DNA from: an uncultured Jannaschia sp.
Lineage (GTDB): Bacteria; Pseudomonadota; Alphaproteobacteria; Rhodobacterales; Rhodobacteraceae
DNA: 64,000 bases
NCBI RefSeq assembly: GCF_947494055.1
Contig: NZ_CANLTR010000004.1
Span: 124,001-188,000 of the forward strand
Reading direction: 5' to 3'
This document shows, one piece after another, positions 25,083-34,707 of the stretch (its first letter is position 1; each line of letters begins with the position of its first letter). A program made the position numbers and the translations under genes. The notes beneath the pieces are model-generated. The model was given only the letters and a program-made list of their open reading frames with translations, did not search any database and had not been told where the DNA came from.

Positions 25083-26243
25083 TTGGTCAACATCCTCTGT
25101 TTCAATGCCGGATCGTCCAGCCTGTCCTATGCCGCGTTCCGCGGGCAGGGGGAGGCACTGGCCCTCACCTTCGACGGGGGCGTCGATCTTTCGGCCGAGG
25201 ATGTCGTCCTGCTACGGCCGGCCGACGGCCCGGCACGCCGTCTCGACGTGTCCGACACGTCCGATTTCCCGGCGATCGCCTGTCGCATCCTCGACGCGGT
25301 CGAACGGGATACGGGAGAGCCGTCCGTGATCGCGCACCGTGTCGTCCACGGCGGAGACCGGACCGCCCCGGCCGTCGACCTGACCGAGGACGAGATGGCG
25401 GCGCTCGGGACCCTCGCGCCGCTCGCCCCGATCCATCAGCCGGCGGCGCTCGGTCCGGCGCGGGCGATCGCGGCGGCCCGACCGGATCTGCGGCAGGTCG
25501 CCGTGTTCGACACGGCCTTCCATGCCACCCTGCCGGACATCGCACGCCGTCTGCCGCTGCCCGAGACCGGGGCCACGGCGGGCCTCCGGCGCTTCGGCTT
25601 CCACGGCCTGTCCTACGCATGGGCGGCGCGGCGCCTGCGCGATGTCGCCCCGCAGCGCGGTCGCGTCGTCGCGCTGCACCTGTCCGGCGGGGCGAGCGCC
25701 TGCGCGATCCGGGACGGGCGCAGCATCGACACGAGCATGGGCGCCACGCCGCTCGACGGGTTGATGATGGGCACGCGGTCCGGCGCGGTCGACCCGGGGC
25801 TCATCCTCGCGCTGATGCAGGATCGCGGGCTCTCCGCGGACGAGGTCGCGGACCTGCTCTGGCATCGGAGCGGCCTCGCCGGTGTCTCCGGGATCAGCAA
25901 CGACACGCGCGATCTGATCCCGTCCGGGGCGCCGGAGGCGGAGGCGGCGCTCGCGCTGTTCTGCCGAAGCGCGGCCAAAAGCGCCGCCGCGATGGCGGTC
26001 AGCCTCGGCGGGTTCGACGCGCTCGTCTTCACCGGCGGGATCGGTGCGGAGCAGCCGGAGATCCGGGCCTGCATCTGCGCCGATCTGGCGTTTCTCGGCG
26101 TGCGTCTCGACCCGGATGCGAACGCGCGCAACGACGAGCGTATCTCGCACCCGGACGCGGCCATCGAGATCCGCGCCTTCGCCGAACAGGAGGAATGGAT
26201 CATGGCGATCGAAACGTCGCGACTGGTGGAGGGCACCGCATGA
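25083..26243 (+). CDS. ackA: Acetate (propionate) kinase
   Basis: 386 residues from a TTG start. It interconverts acetyl phosphate and acetate with ADP/ATP. ASKHA-fold landmarks: [14 protein letters not shown] (signature 1), [12 protein letters not shown] (substrate Arg and His), the catalytic Asp in [23 protein letters not shown] (signature 2), [24 protein letters not shown] and [14 protein letters not shown]. The stop overlaps the phosphoketolase start (ATGA). Together they convert sugar phosphates to acetyl phosphate, ATP and acetate. Slightly shorter than the common ~400. Confidence 0.95.
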   Translation: MVNILCFNAGSSSLSYAAFRGQGEALALTFDGGVDLSAEDVVLLRPADGPARRLDVSDTSDFPAIACRILDAVERDTGEPSVIAHRVVHGGDRTAPAVDLTEDEMAALGTLAPLAPIHQPAALGPARAIAAARPDLRQVAVFDTAFHATLPDIARRLPLPETGATAGLRRFGFHGLSYAWAARRLRDVAPQRGRVVALHLSGGASACAIRDGRSIDTSMGATPLDGLMMGTRSGAVDPGLILALMQDRGLSADEVADLLWHRSGLAGVSGISNDTRDLIPSGAPEAEAALALFCRSAAKSAAAMAVSLGGFDALVFTGGIGAEQPEIRACICADLAFLGVRLDPDANARNDERISHPDAAIEIRAFAEQEEWIMAIETSRLVEGTA

Positions 26244-28552
26244 GCGACATGCTCGACAGCGTCGATGCGTGGTGGCGGGCCGCGAACTACCTGTCGGCCG
26301 CGCAGATCTACCTCATGGACAACCCGCTGCTCGACCGGCCGCTTGAGCGCGAGGACATAAAACCGCGGCTTCTGGGGCACTGGGGCACCTCACCGGGGCT
26401 GAACTTCGTTCAGGCGCATCTGAACCGGGCGATCCGCGCGCGCGACCTCGACGTCCTGTTCGTCGCCGGACCAGGCCACGGCGCGCCGGCGGTGCTGGCC
26501 AATGCCTGGCTCGACGGCAGCTACTCCGAGATCTACCCCGAGGTATCGCGCGACGCGGAGGGGATGCGGCGCCTGTTCCGGCAGTTCTCCTTCCCGGGCG
26601 GCGTGCCGAGCCACGCCTCGCCGCCCACGCCCGGCTCGATCCACGAGGGGGGCGAGTTGGGCTACAGCCTCGCCCACGCGACGGGCGCGGCCTTCGACAA
26701 CCCCGGCCTGACCGTCGCCTGCGTGATCGGCGACGGGGAGGCGGAGACGGGCGCGCTGGCGACCAACTGGCATTCGCACCGGTTCCTCCACCCGCAGCGC
26801 GACGGGGTCGTCCTGCCGGTCCTGCACCTGAACGGCTACCGGATCGCGGCGCCGACGATCCTCGGGCGGACGTCGGACGATGACCTCCGTTCGATGTTCT
26901 CGGGTCTGGGCTGGGCGCCGCGGGTCGTGTCGGGCGACGAACCGGCGCGGATGCACGCGGCGATGGCGGAGACGCTCGACGACGTGCTCGACGCGCAGGC
27001 CGCCCGGCGCGAAACGGGCAGCAGCGCGCATCCCCCGATGATCCTGCTCCGGACGCCGAAGGGCTGGACCGGGCCGGAGGAGGTCGACGGCGCGCCCGTC
27101 GCAGGCACGTTCCGCGCCCATCAGGTGCCATTGAAGGGCGTTCGCGACGATGCCGGGCATCGCGCGCAACTCGAGCGCTGGCTGCGCAGCTACGACCCGG
27201 CCGCCCTTTTCCCGGATGGCGCACCCTCGAACGCGATCCGTGCGCTCGCGCCCGAAGGGCCTCGGCGGATCGGGGCGAACCCGCATGCCGATGGCGGCCG
27301 GCTCCTGCGGCCCTTGGACCTGCCGGATCCGGCGGATCACGCGCTGACGTTCGGGACGCCGGGAAGCGTGACCGCCGGCGCGACCCATCTCCTCGGGGAA
27401 TGGCTGGCCGAACTGATGCGCCGAAACCCCGAGACGTTCCGCCTCTTCGGACCCGACGAGACCGAGTCCAACAAGCTCGATGCGGTGTTCGACGTCACCG
27501 CCCGCATGGCGAGCGGCGAGGTCCGGGAGACCGATGTCGACGTCGCGCCGGACGGTCGGGTGATGGAGGTACTGAGCGAGCATCTCTGCCAAGGCTGGCT
27601 GGAGGGCTACCTGCTGACCGGTCGGCACGGGCTCTTCAACAGCTACGAGGCTTTCATCCACATCGTCTCCTCGATGGCGAACCAGCACATCAAGTGGCTG
27701 CGCGGCGCGAAGGAGACGGGCTGGCGCGCGCCTCTGGCCTCGCTGAACTACCTGCTGTCGAGCCATGTCTGGCGGCAGGATCACAACGGCTTCAGCCACC
27801 AGGATCCGGGCTTTCTCGACCACCTCGTCACCAAGGGGGCGGAACTGGTCGGCATCTACCTTCCGCCCGACTCCAACACGCTCCTGCACGTGGCCGACAG
27901 GGTGCTGCGCAGCCGCGACAAGGTGAACGTGATCGTTGCCGGCAAGCAGGCGGAGCCGCAATGGCTTTCCGCCGACGCCGCCCGTAACCACGTCGCGGCG
28001 GGGTTCGGCATCTGGGACTGGGCCGCCGGCGATGCGGACCCGGAGGTGGTGATGGCCGCCGCGGGCGACGTGCCGACGATCGAGATGCTGGCCGCGATCG
28101 CGCTCTTGCGCACGCATATGCCCGACCTGCGGCTGCGGGCCGTCAACGTGGTCGATTTAATGGCGTTGCAGCCAGCGCCGCGAAACCCGGACGGCGCGTC
28201 CGACGAACATTTCGACGCCTGCTTCACCCGGAATCGCCCGGTCGTCTTCGCCTTTCACGGCTATCCCGGCCTGATCCACGAGCTGACCTACCGACGCGCG
28301 GGGCATGCCGGGTTCCACGTCCACGGCTATGGCGAGAAGGGCACGACCACGACGCCGTTCGACATGGCCGTGCTGAACGGCATCGACCGCTTCACGCTGG
28401 CCCTCGACGCGGCAACGCGAAGCGGACGCGACGGGGACGAGACGGCGGAGCTCGAACGGGTCTGTCGCGACCGCCTCGAGGCGCATCACGACTACATCCG
28501 GAAGCACGGCGATGACATGCCCGAAATCCGCGACTGGCGCTGGAACTCCTGA
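26240..28552 (+). CDS. xfp: Phosphoketolase (xylulose-5-P / fructose-6-P)
   Basis: 770 residues. Thiamine-diphosphate enzyme cleaving xylulose 5-phosphate or fructose 6-phosphate to acetyl phosphate plus glyceraldehyde 3-phosphate or erythrose 4-phosphate. Family motifs: [69 protein letters not shown], the ThDP-binding [19 protein letters not shown] and [20 protein letters not shown]. Which ketose phosphate it prefers cannot be read from sequence. The ATG overlaps the ackA stop, so the acetyl-phosphate producer and user are coupled. Confidence 0.97.
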   Translation: MSDMLDSVDAWWRAANYLSAAQIYLMDNPLLDRPLEREDIKPRLLGHWGTSPGLNFVQAHLNRAIRARDLDVLFVAGPGHGAPAVLANAWLDGSYSEIYPEVSRDAEGMRRLFRQFSFPGGVPSHASPPTPGSIHEGGELGYSLAHATGAAFDNPGLTVACVIGDGEAETGALATNWHSHRFLHPQRDGVVLPVLHLNGYRIAAPTILGRTSDDDLRSMFSGLGWAPRVVSGDEPARMHAAMAETLDDVLDAQAARRETGSSAHPPMILLRTPKGWTGPEEVDGAPVAGTFRAHQVPLKGVRDDAGHRAQLERWLRSYDPAALFPDGAPSNAIRALAPEGPRRIGANPHADGGRLLRPLDLPDPADHALTFGTPGSVTAGATHLLGEWLAELMRRNPETFRLFGPDETESNKLDAVFDVTARMASGEVRETDVDVAPDGRVMEVLSEHLCQGWLEGYLLTGRHGLFNSYEAFIHIVSSMANQHIKWLRGAKETGWRAPLASLNYLLSSHVWRQDHNGFSHQDPGFLDHLVTKGAELVGIYLPPDSNTLLHVADRVLRSRDKVNVIVAGKQAEPQWLSADAARNHVAAGFGIWDWAAGDADPEVVMAAAGDVPTIEMLAAIALLRTHMPDLRLRAVNVVDLMALQPAPRNPDGASDEHFDACFTRNRPVVFAFHGYPGLIHELTYRRAGHAGFHVHGYGEKGTTTTPFDMAVLNGIDRFTLALDAATRSGRDGDETAELERVCRDRLEAHHDYIRKHGDDMPEIRDWRWNS

Positions 28553-28556
28553 CCGC

Positions 28557-29765
28557 ATGCCGCCATTCGACAGCACCCTGCCGTTTCGCGCCGATCCCTA
28601 CCGGTTCATCCGCCGCATCTGCGACGCGGTTGGCTCCGACGCGTTCGAGACCCGCCTGATGCTCGAACGGACCCTCTGCCTTTCGGGCGTGGAGGCGGCA
28701 CGGTTCTTCTACGACCGCGACCTCTTTACACGAGAGGGCGCCGCGCCGCGGTTCCTGCGCCGGACCCTGTTCGGAGAGGGCGGGGTGCAGGGGCTCGACG
28801 GCGCCGCGCATCGGCACCACAAGGCGCTGTTCCTGTCCCTGCTCGGACCGGGCCGGACCGATACGCTGATCGAACGGGCCGTAACCGGCATCGCGGCGCG
28901 CCTCCGACAGCCGGGGGAGGTCGTCCTGCAGGACGCGTTCGAGCGCATCCTGACCCGCGCCGTCTGCGACTGGGCGGGCGTGCCGCTCGACATGAGCGAG
29001 GAGGAGAACAGGACGCGCATGCTCTCGCATCTCTTCGAGCATGCCGGCTCGGTGGACCTGCGCCAGGTCGTGGCACGCCTCGCGCGCCGACGCGCCGATC
29101 GTTGGGCGGCGAAACTCATCGGGGCGGTGCGGGACGGCATCTGTTCGCCGCCGGAAGGCAGCGCGCTCGCGGTCGTGGCCACATGGCGCGACGAGACCGG
29201 CGCCTTGCTACCGCCGCGGGTGGCGGCGGTGGAGCTTCTAAACATCCTAAGGCCCTTCGTCGCCATCTCGGCCTATCTGACCTTCGCGGCCCACGCGCTC
29301 GCGACGCAGCCGGACGAGGTGGCGGCGCTTCGGTCGGATCCCGACCGGCTCCACGGCTTCGTGCAGGAGGTGCGGCGGACCTATCCGTTCTTCCCCGCCC
29401 TCGTTGCCCGCGCCCGGGTCCGCACCGCCTGGCGCGACCACGTGATTCCCGCGGGTCGGCTGGTCGCGCTCGACATCTGGGGCACGAACCGCGACCCGGC
29501 CGCGTGGGACGATCCCGACGCGTTCCGGCCATCGCGCTTCGACGGCTGGCAGGGCGACCCCTTCACGCTCATCCCGCAGGGGGGCGGGGCGCACGAGACG
29601 AACCACCGATGCCCCGGCGAATGGGTGACGCAGGACCTGATGCTGGCGACGACCCGGACCCTGCTCGACCACGTGGACTGGTCCGCCCTGCCGCGGCAGG
29701 ATCTTTCGCTCGACATGCGCAACCTGCCCGGCCTGCCGCGCGACAGGTTGCGCGTCTCGCTCTGA
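28557..29765 (+). CDS. Cytochrome P450 of the CYP152 (fatty-acid peroxygenase) type
   Basis: 402 residues, starting four bases after xfp. CYP152 hallmarks: GAAHRHHKALFLSLL (helix C), ELLNILRPFVAIS with the Arg-Pro pair replacing the normal acid-alcohol pair (the Arg binds the substrate carboxylate), RRTYPFFPALVARARV, and the heme loop GGGAHETNHRCPGEW with ligand Cys352. Known members use H2O2 directly to hydroxylate or decarboxylate fatty acids, so no redox partner is needed and none is encoded nearby. Chain-length preference and product are unknown. The stop abuts a malonyl-CoA synthetase fragment. Confidence 0.92.
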   Translation: MPPFDSTLPFRADPYRFIRRICDAVGSDAFETRLMLERTLCLSGVEAARFFYDRDLFTREGAAPRFLRRTLFGEGGVQGLDGAAHRHHKALFLSLLGPGRTDTLIERAVTGIAARLRQPGEVVLQDAFERILTRAVCDWAGVPLDMSEEENRTRMLSHLFEHAGSVDLRQVVARLARRRADRWAAKLIGAVRDGICSPPEGSALAVVATWRDETGALLPPRVAAVELLNILRPFVAISAYLTFAAHALATQPDEVAALRSDPDRLHGFVQEVRRTYPFFPALVARARVRTAWRDHVIPAGRLVALDIWGTNRDPAAWDDPDAFRPSRFDGWQGDPFTLIPQGGGAHETNHRCPGEWVTQDLMLATTRTLLDHVDWSALPRQDLSLDMRNLPGLPRDRLRVSL

Positions 29766-30159
29766 CGCGCGGCGTCCGGTTTCTGCATCACCGGCGATCT
29801 CGGACGGCGACGTCTCCATCGTCGGACGCGGCACGGACATCACCATCTCCGACCACAATATCCATACGAAGGAGATCGAACTCGTGCTCGACATGCGGCC
29901 GGGCATGCTCGGATCCGCCGCCATCGGCGTCCCGCATTTCGGTTTCGGCAAGACGCCGGTAGGCGGGCTCGTGCCGGAGCGCGAGGCGCGGCCGGATCTC
30001 GCATAGATCGGCGCGGCCTCGCGGGAGGCGCTCGTTGGCTACAGGCGGCCCCGCGAACTCGTTCTGATCGACGCCTTGCCGCGCAACACGATGGGCAGGG
30101 TCCAGAAGAACGCGCTTCGAAACCGCTTTCGCGACCTCTTCGCGGTCGCGCCGGCGTGA
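29766..30159 (+). pseudogene. Decayed C-terminal fragment of a malonyl-CoA synthetase (MatB-like) acyl-CoA ligase
   Basis: The C-terminal domain of an AMP-forming ligase is readable in pieces. One frame gives SGFCITGDL at 29775-29801. After a frameshift, another gives ISDGDVSIVGRGTDITISD, then IHTKEIELVLDMRPGMLGSAAIGVPHFGFG, an in-frame TAG at 30004-30006, and finally LVGYRRPRELVLIDALPRNTMGRVQKNALRNRFRDLF to a TGA at 30157-30159. The catalytic-Lys motif PRNTMGRVQKN is intact and is the MatB type. The N-terminal ~370 residues are absent; homology begins within about ten bases of the P450 stop, so a deletion joined them. Confidence 0.85.
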
Positions 30160-30330
30160 TCGAGCTGATCGGATTCCGTCAGCTTGCCATGCTCCGGGCG
30201 GCGGGTCCCGTTCGCAAAGTGCCGCCGATCCGGGCAGGTCTGCCGAACCTTGCCGCAAAGTGGCGCCTTTCGCATCCTGGGATCTGATTAGGACTTTTCT
30301 TCGGGAACGGCCGGCGGCACGGAGAACGTG

Positions 30331-30437
30331 ACGGCAGGCAGCGTAGCCCGTCGTGACACAGCCCCCGAAAGACCGGGCCATCTGAGCAAAGCCGCTCGAC
30401 CCTTCGCGACCTTCGCGAAGCGTGTCAGCGGCTTTTT
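30331..30437 (+). promoter_or_regulatory. ANTAR (NasT) target leader RNA of the nrt-nir-nas operon
   Basis: P1: 30331-30339 pairs with 30346-30354 (one A-C mismatch) around hexaloop AGCGTA. P2: 30364-30367 pairs with 30374-30377 around hexaloop AAAGAC. Both loops have A at position 1 and G at position 4, the known ANTAR recognition pattern, and they are followed by a terminator. NasT, encoded at 48.3-48.9 kb, is the expected binder and would allow read-through when nitrate or nitrite is present. Confidence 0.85.
30388..30437 (+). terminator. Leader terminator controlled by the ANTAR hairpins (nrtA)
   Basis: AAAGCCGCT (30388-30396) pairs with AGCGGCTTT (30427-30435), with a second 7-bp stem (30402-30408 with 30414-30420) inside, and a run of five Ts at 30433-30437. 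It lies 47 bases before nrtA. Confidence 0.9.
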
Positions 30438-30483
30438 GTGTGTTTGGCCGGCCCCGACCCCGGCCTGAAGACAGGGACTGAAC

Positions 30484-31851
30484 ATGAAACGACTGATCCT
30501 CGGCTTCGTCGCGGCGACGGCGCTCGCCACGCCGGGCACTGCGCAGATGCTCGATCTGGAAAAGGACGAGCTGACCTTCGGCTTCATCAAACTTACCGAC
30601 ATGGCGCCGCTCGCGGTGGCCTACGAGCAGGGCTACTTCCTCGAGGAGGGGCTGTTCGTCACGCTCGAGGCGCAGGCCAACTGGAAGGTGCTGCTCGACG
30701 GGGTGATCGACGGACAGCTCGACGGCGCACACATGCTCGCCGGGCAGCCGCTGGCCGCCACGATCGGCTACGGCACCGAGGCGCATATCGTCACGCCCTT
30801 CTCGATGGACCTGAACGGCAACGGTATCACCGTGTCGAACGAAGTCTGGGCGGAGATGAAGCCGAACATCCCCGAGAACGCCGACGGCCTGCCGCAGCAC
30901 CCGATCTCGGCCGAGGCGCTGGCCCCGGTGGTCGAGAGCTACCGCGCCGACGGCAAGGCCTTCAACATGGGCATGGTCTTCCCCGTCTCGACGCATAATT
31001 ACGAGCTGCGCTACTGGCTCGCCGCGGGCGGGCTGCATCCGGGCTTCTACGGCGACGGCGACGCCACCGGGCAGATCCAGGCCGACGTGCTCCTGTCGGT
31101 CACCCCGCCGCCGCAGATGCCCGCCACGCTCGAGGCCGGCACGATCTACGGCTATTGCGTGGGCGAGCCCTGGAACCAGCAGGCGGTGTTCAAGGGCATC
31201 GGCGTACCGGTCATCACCGATTACGAGATCTGGAAGAACAACCCCGAGAAGGTGTTCGGCCTGACCGCCGGGTTCGTCGAGGAGAACCCCAACACCACGC
31301 TCGCCATCACCAAGGCGCTGATCCGCGCGGCCATGTGGCTCGACGAGAACGACAACGCCAACCGCGAGGAGGCCGTCGAGATCCTGGCCCGGCCCGAATA
31401 CGTGGGCGCCGACGCGGAGGTCATCGCGAACTCGATGACCGGGACCTTCGAGTACGAGAAGGGCGACGTGCGCGAGGTGCCGGACTTCAACACCTTCTTC
31501 CGCCACGACGCGACCTATCCGTTCTACTCCGACGCGATCTGGTACCTCACCCAGATGCGCCGCTGGGGCCAGATCCCCGAGGCCCACGAAGACGGCTGGT
31601 ACGACGAGATCGCCCGGTCGGTCTACAAGCCCGACATCTATCTCGAGGCGGCACGGATGCTCGTGGACGAGGGGCTGGCCCCCGAGGACGCCTTTCCCTG
31701 GGACAGCGACGGCTACCGCGCGCCCACGCCGTCCGAGGATATCATCGACGGCATCGCCTATGACGGCCGCCAGCCCAACGCCTATCTCGACAGCCTCGAG
31801 ATTGGCCTGAAGGGCGACCAGACGATCGTCGGCTCCGAGATCCAGGGCTGA
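30484..31851 (+). CDS. nrtA: Nitrate ABC transporter substrate-binding protein
   Basis: 455 residues, CmpA/NrtA family. Signal peptide [21 protein letters not shown]; the mature part opens [23 protein letters not shown]. Family-conserved stretches include [60 protein letters not shown] and [23 protein letters not shown]. It binds nitrate (possibly nitrite) in the periplasm for NrtB/NrtCD. First gene of the operon, preceded by the ANTAR leader, and homologous to the cytoplasmic sensor NasS (47-48 kb). Confidence 0.93.
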   Translation: MKRLILGFVAATALATPGTAQMLDLEKDELTFGFIKLTDMAPLAVAYEQGYFLEEGLFVTLEAQANWKVLLDGVIDGQLDGAHMLAGQPLAATIGYGTEAHIVTPFSMDLNGNGITVSNEVWAEMKPNIPENADGLPQHPISAEALAPVVESYRADGKAFNMGMVFPVSTHNYELRYWLAAGGLHPGFYGDGDATGQIQADVLLSVTPPPQMPATLEAGTIYGYCVGEPWNQQAVFKGIGVPVITDYEIWKNNPEKVFGLTAGFVEENPNTTLAITKALIRAAMWLDENDNANREEAVEILARPEYVGADAEVIANSMTGTFEYEKGDVREVPDFNTFFRHDATYPFYSDAIWYLTQMRRWGQIPEAHEDGWYDEIARSVYKPDIYLEAARMLVDEGLAPEDAFPWDSDGYRAPTPSEDIIDGIAYDGRQPNAYLDSLEIGLKGDQTIVGSEIQG

Positions 31852-31936
31852 CGCGACGGGCCGGATGCGGCGCCTCCCGCCGCGCCCGAGACGACCTCGA
31901 AAGACCTTCCAAGGACATGAACCCGGGACACCTGCC

Positions 31937-33019
31937 ATGACCGCCGTCGACCCGAACGTCATCGAAGCCGAACACCGCGAGGCCCGCCGCGCCCGCTGGT
32001 TCACCCACATCAACAAGGCGGATGCGTGGTTCCGCGTCCTGGGGCTCGCATGGATGACGCCGGTCCTGCGGGCCGCGGCAGGCGACAATCCGCGGGCGCA
32101 GGTCTCCGAGATCTGGCGCCTGCTCGGCGTCCCGCTTCTCGCCATCGCCGGTTTTCTCGCGCTTTGGGCTGCGCTCGCACCGCAGGTGCAGACCTCGCTC
32201 GGGGCCGTGCCGGGGCCGGTCGCGGTCTGGCAGGAAGCGACGGGCCTGCACGCCGACGCGGTCCGCACCGGCGCGCAGCGGGAGAAGTTCGAGACGATGG
32301 TCGCCATGCGCAACGAGCGTCTGATCGAGGCCGGCCGGGGCGACGAGGTGAAGGACGTCGCCTATACCGGCGCCCCGTCCTACTACCAGCAGATCGGCAC
32401 CTCGATATTCACCGTCTTCTTCGGCTTCCTGATCGCCACCGCGGTCGCCGTTCCGCTGGGCATCCTCGCGGGGTTGAGCCCCACGGCGAACGCCGCGCTG
32501 AACCCGATGATCCAGATCTTCAAGCCGGTCAGCCCGCTCGCCTGGCTACCCATCGTCACGATGATCGTCTCGGCGGTCTACGTCACCAATGACGGGCTTT
32601 TCGCCAAGTCGTTCCTCGTCTCGGCGATCACCGTCACGCTCTGCTCGCTCTGGCCCACGCTGATCAACACGGCGCTCGGCGTGGCCTCGATCGACAAGGA
32701 CCTCGTGAACGTCTCGAAGGTCCTGAAGATGAACACCTGGACGAAGATCACCAAGCTCGTCCTGCCCTCGGCACTGCCGCTCATCTTCACCGGGCTGCGC
32801 CTGTCGCTGGGCGTGGGCTGGATGGTCCTGATCGCGGCCGAGATGCTGGCCCAGAACCCGGGCCTCGGGAAGTTCGTCTGGGACGAGTTCCAGAACGGCT
32901 CCTCCTCCTCGCTCGCGCGGATCATGGTCGCGGTCCTCACCATCGGCATCATCGGCTTCCTGCTCGACCGGGTCATGTTCGCGATCCAGGCGGCCTTCAC
33001 CTTCACGAACCAGCGGTGA
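31937..33019 (+). CDS. nrtB: Nitrate ABC transporter permease
   Basis: 360 residues from the ATG at 31937. The N-terminus is cytoplasmic and charged, then there is a first membrane helix (VPLLAIAGFLALWAALAPQ), a long periplasmic loop (to about 145) and a BPD-transporter core (IGTSIFTVFFGFLIATAVAVPLGIL, PVSPLAWLPIVTMIVSAVY). The EAA-type loop reads KMNTWTKITKLVLPSALPLIFTGLRLSLGVGWMVLIAAEML. It is longer than typical NrtB because of the N-terminal extension. Its stop overlaps the ATPase start (GTGA). Confidence 0.92.
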   Translation: MTAVDPNVIEAEHREARRARWFTHINKADAWFRVLGLAWMTPVLRAAAGDNPRAQVSEIWRLLGVPLLAIAGFLALWAALAPQVQTSLGAVPGPVAVWQEATGLHADAVRTGAQREKFETMVAMRNERLIEAGRGDEVKDVAYTGAPSYYQQIGTSIFTVFFGFLIATAVAVPLGILAGLSPTANAALNPMIQIFKPVSPLAWLPIVTMIVSAVYVTNDGLFAKSFLVSAITVTLCSLWPTLINTALGVASIDKDLVNVSKVLKMNTWTKITKLVLPSALPLIFTGLRLSLGVGWMVLIAAEMLAQNPGLGKFVWDEFQNGSSSSLARIMVAVLTIGIIGFLLDRVMFAIQAAFTFTNQR

Positions 33020-34701
33020 GCGGCATGGGCCTTTTGACCTTCGACGGCGTCTCCAAAAGCTTCGGCGACACGCCCGTCCTCAAGGGCATCGACCTCGACG
33101 TGGCCGAAGGCGAGTTCCTCGTCATCCTCGGCTTCTCGGGGACGGGCAAGACCACGCTTATCAACCTGATGGCGGGGCTCGAGGCCCCGACCAGAGGGCA
33201 GGTCACGTTCCGGGGCGCGCCCGTCACCGGGCCGGGACCCGAGCGTGGCGTGATCTTCCAGAGCTATTCACTGATGCCGTGGCTGACCGTCGCGGGGAAC
33301 GTGCGGCTGGCGGTGGACACGGTGTTCCCGAACCTCTCCGGAACCGAGAAGGACGCGAAGGTCGCGCATTACGTCGAGATGGTCGGGTTGTCCCACGCCA
33401 CGGGGCGGCGGCCGGCGGAGCTGTCGGGCGGCATGCGCCAACGGGTGAACGTGGCCCGCGCGCTCGCGATGAACCCGGACGTGCTGCTGCTGGACGAACC
33501 GCTCTCGGCGCTCGACGCGCTGACCCGCGCCAATCTCGCCGACGAGATCGAGGCGATCTGGGACGCGGACCGCAAGACCTGCGTGCTCATCACCAACGAC
33601 GTGGACGAGGCCATCACGCTTGCGGACCGGATCGTCGCGCTGAACCCCGACGGCACGCCCGGGCGGGAGTTCGCGGTCTCGATCCCGCGGCCGCGCGACC
33701 GGGCGGAGATGAACCACCACGACGGCTTCAAGCGCCTGCGCGCCGAGATCACCGGCTACCTCATGGATGTCGGGATCGCCACGCGCGAGGAGGGGCGGCG
33801 GACCCTGCCCAACGTCACGCCGATCCACGGGCTGCCCAAGGCGCAGAAGGACGCGGCGGAGGGCCTGATCGCGGAGCGGTTCCTCGACTTCTCGCAACTC
33901 CACAAGGTCTATCCCACGCCGAAGGGCCCGCTCACCGTGGTCGAGGATTTCGACCTGAAGGTGAACCGCGGCGAGTTCATCTCGCTCATCGGCCATTCCG
34001 GTTGCGGCAAGTCCACCGTGCTGACGATGGCCGCGGGGCTCAACGACATCTCGAAAGGCGCGATCAAGCTCGACGGCCGCCACGTGATGGGCGCGGACCC
34101 GGAGCGCGCCGTGGTGTTCCAGTCGCCCAACCTCTTCCCCTGGCTCACCGCCAAGCAGAACGTCGCGATCGGCGTCGACAAGGTCTATCCCCGCGCCAGC
34201 CGGGCCGAGCGCGAGGAGGTGGTGGAATACTACCTCGAGCGCGTCGGCCTCGCGGACGCGATGGACCGTGGCGCGGCCGACATGTCGAACGGCATGAAGC
34301 AGCGCGTCGGCATCGCCCGCGCCTTCGCGCTGAGCCCCAAGCTCCTCCTCCTCGACGAGCCCTTCGGGATGCTCGACAGCCTGACCCGGTGGGAGTTGCA
34401 GGAGGTGCTGATGGAGGTCTGGGACCGTACCAAGGTCACCGCCATCTGCGTCACCCACGACGTCGACGAGGCGATCCTGCTGGCAGACCGCGTGGTGATG
34501 ATGACCAACGGCCCGCAGGCCACGATCGGGCGCATCGTCGACGTGGACCTGCCGCGCCCGCGCACGCGCAAGGCCCTGCTCGAGCACCCCGATTACTACC
34601 GCTACCGCGAGCAGGTGCTGAGCTTCCTCGAGGAGTACGAGCACGGCGCGAAACCCAAACCGAAACCCGAGCCGGCCCGGCCGGCCATCGCGGCGGAGTA
34701 A
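33016..34701 (+). CDS. Fused nitrate ABC transporter ATPase (NrtC-NrtD tandem)
   Basis: 561 residues from GTG 33016 (or ATG 33025) with two complete nucleotide-binding domains. Domain 1: Walker A GFSGTGKTT, signature LSGGMRQRVNVARAL, Walker B VLLLDEPLSALD. Domain 2 (from about 290): Walker A GHSGCGKST, signature variant MSNGMKQRVGIARAF, Walker B LLLLDEPFGMLD, H-loop VTHDVDEAI. The first H-loop is atypical (ITNDVDEAI, Asn for His). A Lys/Pro tail ends the protein. In cyanobacteria NrtC and NrtD are separate and NrtC carries an NrtA-like domain; that domain is absent here. Confidence 0.93.
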   Translation: MSGMGLLTFDGVSKSFGDTPVLKGIDLDVAEGEFLVILGFSGTGKTTLINLMAGLEAPTRGQVTFRGAPVTGPGPERGVIFQSYSLMPWLTVAGNVRLAVDTVFPNLSGTEKDAKVAHYVEMVGLSHATGRRPAELSGGMRQRVNVARALAMNPDVLLLDEPLSALDALTRANLADEIEAIWDADRKTCVLITNDVDEAITLADRIVALNPDGTPGREFAVSIPRPRDRAEMNHHDGFKRLRAEITGYLMDVGIATREEGRRTLPNVTPIHGLPKAQKDAAEGLIAERFLDFSQLHKVYPTPKGPLTVVEDFDLKVNRGEFISLIGHSGCGKSTVLTMAAGLNDISKGAIKLDGRHVMGADPERAVVFQSPNLFPWLTAKQNVAIGVDKVYPRASRAEREEVVEYYLERVGLADAMDRGAADMSNGMKQRVGIARAFALSPKLLLLDEPFGMLDSLTRWELQEVLMEVWDRTKVTAICVTHDVDEAILLADRVVMMTNGPQATIGRIVDVDLPRPRTRKALLEHPDYYRYREQVLSFLEEYEHGAKPKPKPEPARPAIAAE

Positions 34702-34707
34702 GCTGAC

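Noticed and set aside
30270-30290. Possible sigma-54 promoter (TGGCGC...CGCA) upstream of the nrtA leader
   Set aside because: The GG and GC elements are two bases too close for the sigma-54 spacing rule.
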